Below are positions 42,282-52,390 of a stretch of 64,000 bases of DNA, piece after piece. Source of the stretch: Alloascoidea africana (Eukaryota; Ascomycota; Alloascoideomycetes; Alloascoideales; Alloascoideaceae); NCBI GenBank assembly GCA_030581615.1, contig JAKTTT010000074.1:1-64000 (forward strand). The letters are read 5' to 3'. The notes below the pieces were generated by a model, which had not been told where the DNA came from, made no database searches, and worked only from the letters and a program-made list of their open reading frames with translations. The stretch's first letter is position 1. Every line of letters begins with the position of its first letter. Both the position numbers and the translations under genes were made by a program.

Positions 42282-43481
42282 CTAACTTGGGTTTGCAGCT
42301 AGGCTTCCACCGGTGTTCTTTTTCATCTCATGTTCTCGTAGGATGAGTCCCATACAGATAATTAGGTCCACAGGTGAAACATTTGCACCTTCCTCCGTAC
42401 TTTTGTCCTCATATTCCCTAACTTCCTCTACAACCAAGTCATCCTCAATTAGAGCAGCTATTGATTCCGAGATTTTAAACTCTCCTACTTTTTTCGTTGC
42501 GGTCCTCACTAGGTTGTTGTTTTCGGTCGTGGAGTATGAGGCCAATGACGGCAATCTATATTGGCGTTCTAGCTGATTCGTTCGGTTAGACGCTTCGCTG
42601 CTAGATAAAGCAAATGATTCATTATTTGTTCTTAATTCTAGCTCTGGGGGAGGGCGATTATTGAAAGGTCTATTAAATGATATAGCTGAGCTTTGTAAGA
42701 ATGCATTGTTTGAATCAAGGAGCATTAACTTAAAGCTTCCTGATCCGAAAGTGGTAGATATGCCTGTTGTTCCATGCCATCTCATTTTACAGTTGTTGTA
42801 GATGGCATCGGTTATTCTCTTCTTGCCGCCGTTCACCATGTATACTTTGCCCATGGGCTTGCCTTTATTGTTGGTGAAGGTTAGCATGTACTTGATCATT
42901 TCATATTTCCCCAGAATTTCTTGAGAAGCACGACAGAATTCGAATTTTTCGACCAGTCCATTTTTCTCAGGGTTCGGTTGCCATTTATATATAGACAAAA
43001 AATCATGTTTTTTGAATGGATTTTTGCTTGTGATGCATTGAAATAGAGGATAATAAGAAGTGTTGTCAGGCTTTTGACCTTTTAGTACCGCCTGTGCCGC
43101 GACTTCTGATTCAAAGACAAGAACCCCACTTTTGAACAGGCTCGTATAAATGTGATAGACGGTTCTGTCGGCGCTAAAAATCTCAGAACTTTGGTTGTCA
43201 AACGTGCTAGTGTTGATTGTGGCGGCTTCAGTGGAAGACTCGCTGAGATGTGCAGAAGAAGGTTTGCTATCCCATATGTCACTGTGTTTGAGACAAATAG
43301 AACTTCGAACGTAAGCGAGATCATTATACTCTCTGATTGATTGGATCAACGAGTTTTCTATTGACACTTCGCTATTTTTGGTTCTTATTGTTGTTCTCCG
43401 GGCTGCCAATTCAGCTTTGGGCTGAGACGATGCACTTGTTTCAGCATCTTTAGGCTTTTTCAGCTTGAGAAACCTCTGCAT
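42282..43481 (-). CDS. Conserved-looking fungal protein of unknown function
   Basis: This 399-residue protein is not recognised by name. Residues 1-95 are basic and Ser-rich. The core, about 105-270, is compact and rich in aromatics and glycine: VYHIYTSLFKSGVLVFESEV, FLSIYKWQPNPEKN, KYMLTFTNNKGKPMGKVYMV, and CKMRWHGTTGISTTFGSGSF. The last block looks like a strongly conserved loop. The C-terminal 120 residues are acidic and disordered, ending in a hydrophobic helix (VDLIICMGLILREHEMKK). The alternating beta-like core suggests a small beta-rich fold, perhaps lipid- or ligand-binding, but this is a guess. It is divergent from the gene at 44007. Confidence 0.7.
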   Translation of the reverse strand: MQRFLKLKKPKDAETSASSQPKAELAARRTTIRTKNSEVSIENSLIQSIREYNDLAYVRSSICLKHSDIWDSKPSSAHLSESSTEAATINTSTFDNQSSEIFSADRTVYHIYTSLFKSGVLVFESEVAAQAVLKGQKPDNTSYYPLFQCITSKNPFKKHDFLSIYKWQPNPEKNGLVEKFEFCRASQEILGKYEMIKYMLTFTNNKGKPMGKVYMVNGGKKRITDAIYNNCKMRWHGTTGISTTFGSGSFKLMLLDSNNAFLQSSAISFNRPFNNRPPPELELRTNNESFALSSSEASNRTNQLERQYRLPSLASYSTTENNNLVRTATKKVGEFKISESIAALIEDDLVVEEVREYEDKSTEEGANVSPVDLIICMGLILREHEMKKNTGGSLAANPS

Positions 43482-44006
43482 CGATTGTGTTGGCCTGTCT
43501 CACACTTGGTCTGTCGCGATCAGCAAAGTTTTCAGAAACCTTGAAATTTGACAGACAAAAATAAGAAATGAGGAATTCTACATCGATAAGGATATTGAGC
43601 TGCTTAAGGTTGGTACCGTCCAGCGATTTTCGTAAAACAGCAAAAATAGCTGATCAGCTGGTCAGGCCATGGCTCTGATCACCCCCAGTGCCAAATACGA
43701 TGGGCCGTGGTGGTCAATTGGTGAATTTTGGGCCAGGGCGCGGGAGCGAGAGGGCCAGAAATACGCGTGCACGCAAATCTGCAGCGAAGTGCCAGAGCGC
43801 GTTCTGCGGCGCTACCGTGTTCCACTGTGGTATGGGGGAGCCCAGGTCAAAAACCTCTGTTTCGTCCCCTTCTCCTTTCTCTCTCCCTCCCCGTTTCACT
43901 TCGGCTTTTGAGTTAGTTAGTTTCTTTTTTATATTTCAGTTTCGTCTCGCAAGGGTCCCTGGAGGATTTGCAATCTTGTCGTTGTTTAGTGTCGTATCCA
44001 CAGAAA
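43482..44006. promoter_or_regulatory. Divergent promoter region
   Basis: This 525-base gap between two divergent genes has a GC-rich stretch from about 43660 to 43850 followed by a pyrimidine run (43866-43900) and ATATTTCAG near 43931. Short frames here (43669-43911 and others) overlap in several registers and are treated as accidental. Confidence 0.35.
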
Positions 44007-45047
44007 ATGGGCTCTGTCAAAGATCGAATTGCGCTGATTAACCAAAAGTATAGCGGCAGAAGCGTGTCTTCTGGCCCAAAGTTCGACCATAAAAGCGCCA
44101 GACAGCTCGAAGCCAAGAATTTTCCGAAAGATATATCCGAAAACCCCCAGACGGTGAAAAATGCGGCCGCCTATCGCTCACAGCTGTCCAACAAATCTGA
44201 GGTGAATAGTGGCAGTCCAAATCTAACCCAAAGACATTATATCAATGAAGAACGCCACGAACACTCCAAAGCGCACAAGTTCAGTACTCACAAATGGAGA
44301 AGGAAGCCACCTACTTTGGAAGAGGATGAGCCCCTTATTCTCCCCAAAGAAACGCCAAAGTCCACGAAAATGATGGCCAACCTTGAAAAGAGCCGGTCTG
44401 TCGATTCGCTGTCTTCAGCTAATAGCGATAGTAACCATCTAGGAGATTTGGATCTAAAGCTCGACACATCTCCACTATCCGATGTATCTTCATCACCCGA
44501 AGCCCGCTCTGGAGCGTGGTTCGGATCTCCAATTCTTGCTCCTAAAATACGGGGCCCAAATAATAATCTACAAGGAAAAGTTGTAACCTCAGAGCCGACA
44601 AAGATACCTCAAGTCCCTACAAATCTGTTCCAGTTGGATAAGTCGGCAAGCCTGGAAAATGGAAAAGCAAGACAGGGCTCTATCGACCTGACCAAGAAAC
44701 GGGTGTTTACGACCACGGTTGTTTCAAATTCGGAAGTACCGAAGGACAAATCAATAGAACTTGAGCAGGAAAGCAAGATTGACAAACTTCAGCGAGACTT
44801 TCACAAGACTGTAAAGACTTGCGGTCAATTAAAGAGAGAGTTAAAGTTGGTGAAGAATCTACTACCACCAAATCCATGTACCCATAACCCTAGAGAACGT
44901 GAGAAACTGGAGACCAAAAAGGAAGACCTGGAGCAACAGTTAGATGCTGCAGAAATGGAAAAACACAAACTTGGCATGAAATTGTCACATGGAGTTCGAA
45001 AAGTAGGGACCAAAAGTGACAATTGGATTCGATCTGTGACAGCTTAA
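44007..45047 (+). CDS. Unrecognised coiled-coil protein
   Basis: This 346-residue protein starts at the ATG at 44007 (MGSVKDRIALINQKYSG); the frame reaches upstream only to a TTG. The first 250 residues are disordered and Ser/Pro/Lys-rich, with scattered SP sites. Residues 250-335 form a predicted coiled coil (DKLQRDFHKTVKTCGQLKRE, then KLETKKEDLEQQLDAAEMEK). The N-terminal KDRIALINQKYSG stretch looks like a short conserved motif. Such architecture is common in yeast cortical and cytoskeletal adaptors, but I cannot assign an orthologue. Confidence 0.6.
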   Translation: MGSVKDRIALINQKYSGRSVSSGPKFDHKSARQLEAKNFPKDISENPQTVKNAAAYRSQLSNKSEVNSGSPNLTQRHYINEERHEHSKAHKFSTHKWRRKPPTLEEDEPLILPKETPKSTKMMANLEKSRSVDSLSSANSDSNHLGDLDLKLDTSPLSDVSSSPEARSGAWFGSPILAPKIRGPNNNLQGKVVTSEPTKIPQVPTNLFQLDKSASLENGKARQGSIDLTKKRVFTTTVVSNSEVPKDKSIELEQESKIDKLQRDFHKTVKTCGQLKRELKLVKNLLPPNPCTHNPREREKLETKKEDLEQQLDAAEMEKHKLGMKLSHGVRKVGTKSDNWIRSVTA

Positions 45048-46002
45048 CAATCCTAAACCCAATGTTTTCAAATCAAGCTCGCCACCGTTTGATTGATCAT
45101 TTATGTCTCTTTTATTTCATGTTGGATCTACACCGAGAAGTTTGTAAGCCTAATGCCCTCAAATTTGTGTGATCTCTCATTTTTTTTTGTGTTTGTGGCG
45201 ATGTTTTCTTGGAGAAAAGCTACTTGCCTTTAGGAACTACTAAAGATATACTACAGAGTGTTCATTCAATGTGGCCACCTGCTGGAATTGAATCTTTGAT
45301 GTCTGTATTATTACCATTCTATTATGCTAATTGTCTTGTTGCTTTTATATATGTTAGTTTTAGGAGTATTGCCCGTTTTTACAGAGTATAATCTATTTGA
45401 ATAAATTTCTAAAACAATTGGTTATGGATCGCATTTTACTCAAACTTGAATATTGAGAATACGCCTCCAGAATCCCCTCATGAATTGTAGCGCTTACATG
45501 TAGAAGGACCAATTTTCCTCAGTAGAAAGATATTAGTACAAGACGGCACAGGGCAACACCTATTCCTAATTCTCTTAGAATCAACGATATACAGTTTCAA
45601 TCTCAGTTTCCATTCATCCAATGCCAACTACCTTTCCTTATTTCGTCCCTTCTCATGCACAACAATCTACCCAGAATATCCATTCACCACACACAAAACA
45701 GCTTTAGATAACCCAGGCGATATCAGACTTTTTGAAAGCCGAAAACGGAATGTGTCATAGTCACGTGAAGATACATTACATCCGGGTAACGACATAAGTT
45801 TTTTTCTTACCCATGCCTTACCAAATAAGTTCACCGCATTTCTAGATCTTTCCACAGGGAAAAAGCATAAGCGTTTGATTTGGTGTGATTTGCAATCGGT
45901 TTTCCGGGTTATTCAACTATTCTAGGAAAACGGGGTTACTTTTCTTCAGATTTTGGACTCAGACCTTTTGGCTTCAGATTTTGAGAGAATTGTTTTCAAG
46001 TC
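45048..46002. promoter_or_regulatory. MDJ1 upstream region with E-box and Reb1-like site
   Basis: About 950 bases. GTCACGTG (Cbf1/E-box type) lies at 45760-45767 and CGGGTAA (Reb1 core, reverse) at 45783-45789, about 215-240 bases before the MDJ1 ATG. A 60-codon frame at 45209-45391 lacks an early ATG and is not supported. Confidence 0.4.
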
Positions 46003-47643
46003 ATGTTGTGTTCAATCTCTTCCTCGTTCAGGGCTCGTTCCGTGACTCGAGGACTTGGAACGATTAAAAAGCAGACGGCTATCACCGGCATGTTGGGTCC
46101 TCAACGTCGGATCTTATTGAATGGAGGTGCCGTTGGACTGACGTTCTTGGTATGTGTGTGAAAGATTGAGCTGGCGCTTGGTGCTGGCGCTTTGAAAGAC
46201 AGAATGTACAGAATATTAATACCTTGACTTTTATAGAACTCATTTCACACTTCATCCGTAGCTAAAGCTATGGCAGATCCGTACCAAGAATTAGGAGTTG
46301 ATAGATCAGCATCAGCAGCCGATATCAAAAGTGCCTACCGAAAGTTGGCGAAGAAATACCATCCAGATGTGAATAAATCCGATGGAGCGGAAAAGAAGTT
46401 TCACGGCATCCAATCAGCCTACGAAATATTGTCAGATACGGAAAAGAAGAAACAATACGACCAATTTGGATCAGCAGCTTTTGATGGAGGCGCCGGAGGA
46501 TTCGGTGGAGCCAGTGGCGGCCCTGGAGGTGCTTATGGTGCCGGTAACCCGTTCTCAGGATTTGGAGGATTCCAAGGCGGATTCCAAGAAAACGTTCACT
46601 TTGATCTCAACGACTTGTTCGAGAGCGCTTTCGGTATGAAAGGAGGAAGCCGAGGCAGTTCTAGAAGTGGCAGGTCATATGTAACCGAATATGTTGGCGA
46701 GAACATTGAAGTTCTGAAGACGATATCACTAAAGGAGGCTGTCTTTGGTAAAATGGAGAAGGTTTCTTACTCGGCTTTGGACAAGTGTGGTACTTGTAGT
46801 GGATCTGGTTTAAAGAAAGGCAAGAAGAAAACAACATGTCCTTCGTGTCAAGGAACTGGTTCTACTGTTCACTACATGCAAGGTGGCTTTCAAATGGCAT
46901 CAACTTGTAACACATGTGAAGGAACTGGAGTTGTAATCAAGTCTAGCGATGCCTGTGGCACTTGTCATGGACAGGGCACGACTCATGTTCACAAAACAAC
47001 AGAGATCAACATCCCCTGTGGTGTGAGTAATGGAACGAGATTAAGGGTCAGCAATGAAGGAGATATGCCCAACATAACGTCTGGGCCTTCAGTGAGGTTA
47101 CGCAAGGGTGATTTATATGTGAAGATCAAGGTTGAGCCTGATGCAAATTTCACTCCCAGGGGTTTGGATCTTATTTACAAAGCTCCAGTTACAATGATGA
47201 CAGCTGCGTTGGGAGGCATTATTGAGGTTCCAACAATTGACGGACAAAAACTGAGATTGAATGTTAAATCGGGAACCCAGACTGGCGCCACAATAAGTGT
47301 TCCCGAAAAGGGAATGCCAAAACTGAACAACTTGAACAGAAGAGGTGACATGAAGATTGAATTCACCGTAGAGACTCCAAAACCACAAGACGCTACCCAG
47401 ACAGCATTGCTTGAAGCACTAGCTGATGCTTTCAACGATACTACGGCAAAGAGAATTGACCCCTCGTGGAAAGCGCCATCTTCGACTTCTTCTGAGGGAG
47501 AGAGTGCAAAGGAGGCCGATGGCAATGCCTCAAACTGTGATGCCAATTCCAAGCTGGGAAGGATAGAAAAGTTTTTAACCGACTCGTTCAAGAGAATAAT
47601 GCACCAAGAAGGAGACAAGAAGGATCCTAAACCTAAACCTTGA
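46003..47643 (+). CDS. MDJ1: Mdj1-type mitochondrial DnaJ (Hsp40) chaperone, two exons
   Basis: Exons 46003-46149 and 46237-47643 encode 517 residues (511 in S. cerevisiae). Exon 1 is a mitochondrial presequence rich in R, S and hydrophobic residues. Exon 2 begins [20 protein letters not shown], a typical import cleavage region leading into the J domain with its HPD ([10 protein letters not shown]). A Gly/Phe-rich linker follows, then four CxxCxGxG zinc motifs ([32 protein letters not shown]) and the two C-terminal substrate domains. Mdj1 works with Ssc1 in folding matrix proteins and in mtDNA maintenance. Without exon 1 the protein would lack a presequence, so the spliced model is needed. 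Confidence 0.93.
46150..46236 (+). other. MDJ1 intron
   Basis: This 87-base phase-0 intron has donor GTATGT at 46150 and TTTATAG acceptor ending at 46236. No CTAAC is present; ATTAATA near 46215 is the best branch-site candidate. Confidence 0.8.
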
Positions 47644-47991
47644 AAATGATGATTTAGAAGAGTTGGGGCAATTAGAGGAGTAGACCAAGCAGGCGTTACT
47701 ATTATTATTGTTATCATGATGAACATTTTGGGGGGAGCGTGAATGAAAAATCGTTGTTTTTTCTGTAAATATATATCTTTGCGTTCAGCCCTGGTGGAGG
47801 AAAGAGAAAGAAGCATTTTTGAGCATTAGGTGTATATAGCGATTAGGGACATGATCACATTTGTTTTGTTTGCGGGATCTGGCTGGTTCAACAGGCTGAA
47901 GCTACTGTTTACGGCCTCTTTGAATGCAAAGATATAGAAATAAGAAACATGTGTTAGCGCTTCGAAGTTTGTGCACAGCGATTTCCAAAAC
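47644..47991. other. MDJ1 3' region
   Basis: About 350 bases between MDJ1 and the first Tc1-like element. No gene seen. Confidence 0.35.
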
Positions 47992-48979
47992 TCCATAATT
48001 TATTTGAAATTTTTGAGCAACCGCCGCCAGTCCATCTTTCTAGCTACACATTTAGTTTTAGTTTGAAAAGTTTGATGAGTGTAGTTTTCGAGCGTAACTG
48101 GAATCATTAAGCTCCAGATGTTGTGTGCAAATTGAGAGGAAATAGTATTTTGGGGGGACTGGACTCAGTGTTTCTGTCGGTCAAAAGACACAATATGAAA
48201 TGTTATATTTTTATCGTTCTCGGTGCTTTCTATATCTCTCGTTTGCTTCAATCCTTTTTGACATAGCGTTTAAAGCACTATCACAAATAGACCCTGAGAT
48301 GCTTGTCTGAATTTTTTCAATTCTTCTTTTCAACTTTGGTGCAGGTTTTGAATATGCTCTGAGCTCCATTCTCAAATAGTGTCAAAGATAATCAAATAGA
48401 TTTAGATCTGGAAATTGAGCAGCCATGCTAAACCCTTGACATGATCCGTCTCAATCCATTTTTAAGCATTGGTGGTTGTGTGCTTTTGATTGTTAACTAA
48501 CCGGAACACTGTATTTTCTACTTGCTTTCAATTTCTCATCGATAAACCTAAAAGCTTTTGCTCTTAAATTGCGACGTAAGTATCTTTTATGGCCAAATTA
48601 CTTGTTTCCAGCCGTAGAGAATCCAGTTTTTGTACGATTGTGCAAAAGCTAATCTAACTTTATGATGCCTCGGTGTCAATGCAAGTTTTTTTACCTTTAG
48701 AACCTGGCGCTTAAAGGTTCTTCTGACTTATTCCATAAAAACGTGTTTATTAATCATATTTATGCAAAAGCTTCGGCGTTGTCCACCTTTTGAAACGCGA
48801 TAAGTCGTATTGTGGGCAGCAGTTCGCTTGAGGAAAGTCTTGGGGTCACCACCACCACTTCGATTTCTAAAACTCCAGAGGTGACTCTCCCTTAGTTTAG
48901 ACATAGTCTGTTGGGGTACATCTGGTTCTGAGCCCTTTTTCTTATAGTCTGCATTCTTAAGACTATAATATGGCTTCAT
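47992..48979 (-). mobile_element. Tc1/mariner-type transposon remnant A, truncated at its 5' side
   Basis: Read on the minus strand, a decayed transposase runs from MSKLRESHLWSF (about 48900) through a block like KLKEELKKFRQ to the terminal repeat at 47992. The same protein is seen in element B (about 51150-52050). A block near 48440 (WIETDHVK, then a sequence like W-P-x-x-P-D-L-N in part) fits the Tc1 DDE region. The end at 47992-48200 matches B's terminal repeat closely. On the other side no matching terminal repeat is seen; similarity stops near 48980, so A lacks that end. The gene has several stops and frame changes and cannot be active. Confidence 0.75.
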
Positions 48980-49266
48980 TCTATATCAATGTGAGAATTG
49001 ATCTTGTGACAGTCATTACAATTGAACATAGTTGTTTTGCTAACTTATTAGTACTTAACATTTAGTGTATTTTAACATCTTGTCAAACACGTGAAAAGCG
49101 TCGCCAGAGAGAGAGCAATGACTCGAAGTGTTGGCCTGTCTATGGGTCGGCCAAGGAAGAGAATAAATAGAGCAGTGGGAAGCTTTCAGCAAGATGCAGC
49201 AGTTTGAAACCTAGACTTAACCAAGCAGGACAAGTGGGGCTAACACAGCTTATACACCATTGTTCA
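48980..49266. promoter_or_regulatory. Upstream region of the F-box gene
   Basis: About 290 bases between element A and the F-box start. CACGTG at 49088-49093 and the short TATA-like AATAAATA near 49160 may belong to its promoter. Confidence 0.4.
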
Positions 49267-50769
49267 ATGTTTCCAGGTAAAAACTATCCCAAATCACAAG
49301 TGACAGATATCAATGATTTCCCTGATGAAATACTGACACAGGTCTTTGGTTTTCTGGATCCCGACTTGCTCCACCAAGCGGGTTGCGTTTGCAGAAAGTG
49401 GAAAAGAATTGTTCACAACGAGGCTATTTGGGAAGATATTTTTGTTCATGAGTTTGGCACCAGGTCTTTCTCAAGCATCTCGAAAAGTAAAAGCTGGCGA
49501 GAGGAATACCGCTACAGAAAGTTTTGTCTTCGAAAGTGGAGTGAAGGGAAGCTCACTTCAAACACAATTATCGATAGTGATGGAACTATTCACAGCTTCG
49601 AAGCTGACTTTAAAAATAATCGTTATTTGGTCTTTTCAAGAGTTACTGGTACGCTTGACATTTTCGACCTACATAAGGAAAAGATTTCGGTAAGGGTGCA
49701 ATTTGAACCTTGCCATTACGCTACCCTTGTTGTCTCTTCGCCTGACGCCCTTGCACTTATACATGAAGATGGCACAATTAAGACGGTGTTGTTCTCTCAA
49801 GACAAATGCACAAGTTATCATTGTAGTACCCTTTCACTACCCTCAGGGAACAGGGTTTCGAATCTATGCCTCAACAAGCAAGATATCCACAACAACGAAA
49901 CTTCGCTTTATACTGCAGACAGGAGCGGTAAGATACAAGCTTGGGATATCAAACACAGCAAAATGCTTGCGGAATGGCAAGTTAGTCCAGACCTCAATGG
50001 TATCCACGACATTTTTGCAGACTTTAAGGGCACTATCGTGGTGAGAGGTTGGTCAGGAAATGTGTATTACAAAGCTCCGTATAGTGACGACTTCATATTA
50101 ACAATTTCTGGATGTTTGGAAGATATTTACGGGATATATCCTTCCATTATCTTGACGGTCGACTTTGCTGCAGGATATTGTGTAATAGGGAGGCGCAATG
50201 AGATTATTCGGTATGATATGAACCAAAGCCAAGAAGGGGTTCCCAAATGGCCTTCACAGACTCTAAAGCTTGACGTCGCGCTTGGTACGGAAAATGAGAA
50301 GCGCATTTTCCATAGTTCGATTGATGAGACATCACTTCTGACATACGATAAATCACTTGTTGGTGGAGGAGCCTGTTTGGCAACTGTGGAGGTTCATACT
50401 GGTGAATTTGTCATATTTGATATCCGTCAGCACTCCGATGACGAGTGGCTGAAGCCGACAGCCATCATCCGAAATCCTACAGACCTCTCGGATGGGGTAC
50501 GCTGGGAATTATCCACCTTTGCAAACAACTCTCTGATTGTCTTGGTAGGTCTTTATATTGGAGGGAATGGTGAGAGCATGGTAGCGTATGATGCCCTCAC
50601 TGGTTCAAAACTTCTTTTGCTTTGGAGTGAAATTCCCAAAAATGGTGCTCCATCTTCGGTAAATTGGCCCTGTCAGATCAGACTGGACAGCAATCCTGAG
50701 TCGTGTGCTGGAGCAGTTGTTCTGGGTGATCATACTCCAAAATACTTTAGCATGGACCCTGTACTGTGA
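49267..50769 (+). CDS. F-box protein with WD/propeller-like repeats
   Basis: This 500-residue protein starts at ATG 49267 (MFPGKNYPKSQ); the frame upstream has only a TTG. An F-box lies at about residues 16-60 (DFPDEILTQVFGFLDPDLLH, then GCVCRKWKRIVHNEAIWEDI). The rest is a run of beta-strand-rich repeats resembling a degenerate WD propeller (GTLDIFDLHKE, RSGKIQAWDIKH, IFADFKGTIVVRG, TGEFVIFDIRQ). F-box proteins bind Skp1 in SCF ubiquitin ligases; the propeller would choose the substrate. No specific orthologue is assigned. A truncated relative lies at 1-1165. The gene is bracketed by Tc1-like copies A and B, and B begins two bases after the stop codon. Confidence 0.8.
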   Translation: MFPGKNYPKSQVTDINDFPDEILTQVFGFLDPDLLHQAGCVCRKWKRIVHNEAIWEDIFVHEFGTRSFSSISKSKSWREEYRYRKFCLRKWSEGKLTSNTIIDSDGTIHSFEADFKNNRYLVFSRVTGTLDIFDLHKEKISVRVQFEPCHYATLVVSSPDALALIHEDGTIKTVLFSQDKCTSYHCSTLSLPSGNRVSNLCLNKQDIHNNETSLYTADRSGKIQAWDIKHSKMLAEWQVSPDLNGIHDIFADFKGTIVVRGWSGNVYYKAPYSDDFILTISGCLEDIYGIYPSIILTVDFAAGYCVIGRRNEIIRYDMNQSQEGVPKWPSQTLKLDVALGTENEKRIFHSSIDETSLLTYDKSLVGGGACLATVEVHTGEFVIFDIRQHSDDEWLKPTAIIRNPTDLSDGVRWELSTFANNSLIVLVGLYIGGNGESMVAYDALTGSKLLLLWSEIPKNGAPSSVNWPCQIRLDSNPESCAGAVVLGDHTPKYFSMDPVL

Positions 50770-50771
50770 CT

Positions 50772-52262
50772 TCCATAACTGAGTCTATAAAGTATTTGAA
50801 ATTTTGAACAACTGCTACCAGTCCATCTTTCTAGTTACCCATTTACTTTTCGTTAGTTTAAAAAACTTGAGGAGTTCTGTTTAGAACTTGGCTGGAAGCA
50901 TTAAGCTCCAAATATTGTGTACGGATTGAGAGAGGTTTTTTAAGCCTGATTCAGTGTGGCTGTCGGGTATAATACGTTGAATCCGCTGCTATTTTTTCAG
51001 CAAATGATATTCTCTAGTATTTCTCAGATCATTTACTCATATAGGCATAAGTATTAATACGAAATTGTTATTTTTACTTGAAAGGGTAGTCACAAGACCA
51101 ATTCTCACACTGTAAAGAATTAAACCAGACTGTAAGAAAAGAGTTATCAAAAACAGGTGTACCCAAATAGACTATGTCTAAACTAAGGGAAAGTCACTTT
51201 TTAAGATTTAACAACCGAAGGGGTGGAGACTCCCAAGACTTTCCTCGAGGGAGCTGCAACTCATGATGAGACTTTACATCTCAAAAGGTAGACAACGCTA
51301 AAAAAATTCAAAATTTTTGCACCAATATGATAAATAAACACTTCTCTATGGAATCAGTCGGAAGAGAGTTTAAGCGCCATAGCGTTAAGCCCAGTAAAAA
51401 GCTACAAAAGCAGCGTTGGCACCGAGGCCTCATAGAGCTAGATTAGTCTTTGCGCGATGATACAAAAGCTGGACTCTCGACAGCTGGAAAGATGTTATTT
51501 GGTAAAAAAAGACCCAAATCAATCGATTATGGTTAAAAGTGACAGCAATTTTGGAAGAGGCAGCTGACTGAAAAACTGGTCAACAAAACTGGAACAGGTA
51601 GCAGCTTTTTGGATTGACACAGACCACTATGCTGATGGGCTTCATTACAAGAATAAAGACAATACGGCAGCTGATACTTAAGTCAAAAATTTAGAGCGAA
51701 ATTCTCGGTTGATTGCTGAGAAAAATGAAAGCAAGTAGAAAATGTAGCGTTCCAGTTAACAATCCAAAGCTCGCAACCGCCAATGCTAAGAAACGGCTTG
51801 AGACGCATCACATCGAGGCTTCAGTATGACCACTTAGTCTACAGATATTTAAAACCATTTGGGAGTCTTTGGCGGTATTTGTTTATGGAGCTCAGAGCAT
51901 ATTCAAAATCTGAGCCAACCTTGAAAGAAGAATTGAACAAGTTTTGACAAACATTTCAGTGTCTATTTGTGATAGTGCTTTAAACGCTATGTCAAAAAGG
52001 ATTGAAGCAAACGAGAGATATAGAAAGCACCGAGAACGATAAAAATATAACATTTCATATTGTGTCTTTTGACCGACAGAAACACTGAGTCCAGTCCCCC
52101 CAAAATACTATTTCCTCTCAATTTGCACACAACACCTGGAGCTTAATGATTCCAGTTACGCTCAAAAACCACACTCATCAAACTTTTTTTAGCTAAAACT
52201 AAATGTGTAACTAGAAGGATGGACTTGTGGTGGTTCTTCAATTTTCTTTTGAAAATTATGGA
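50772..52262 (+). mobile_element. Tc1/mariner-type transposon copy B, decayed
   Basis: About 1.49 kb with long inverted ends. The left end (50772-50960) and right end (about 52050-52262, reversed) share AAGTCCATC/CAGTCCATC and GCATTAAGCTCC/TCATTAAGCTCC blocks. The transposase reads on the plus strand (MSKLRESHFLRF near 51175, ANMINKHFSME-like NMINKH near 51330, and TLKEELNKF near 51922). It carries several stops. The right 330 bases match element A almost base for base in inverted orientation, which means these parts share a recent history or gene conversion. It lies between the F-box gene and the NUP2 stop. Confidence 0.78.
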
Positions 52263-52390
52263 TTCAGTTTTGCAAATCACTGCATAATAATTGAATTGTA
52301 TTAAGTTTTATCATATCAATATAGGGATGCCTAAAGATTACAATCATAAAAAAAGTATGCTTCACAAAGTTTTGGAGAGGTGTAAATCTA

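Noticed and set aside
45209-45391. 60-codon frame upstream of MDJ1 with a membrane-like segment
   Set aside because: No ATG at the start and a spliced exon from the donor at 45144 gives early stops at the nearby AGs I tested.
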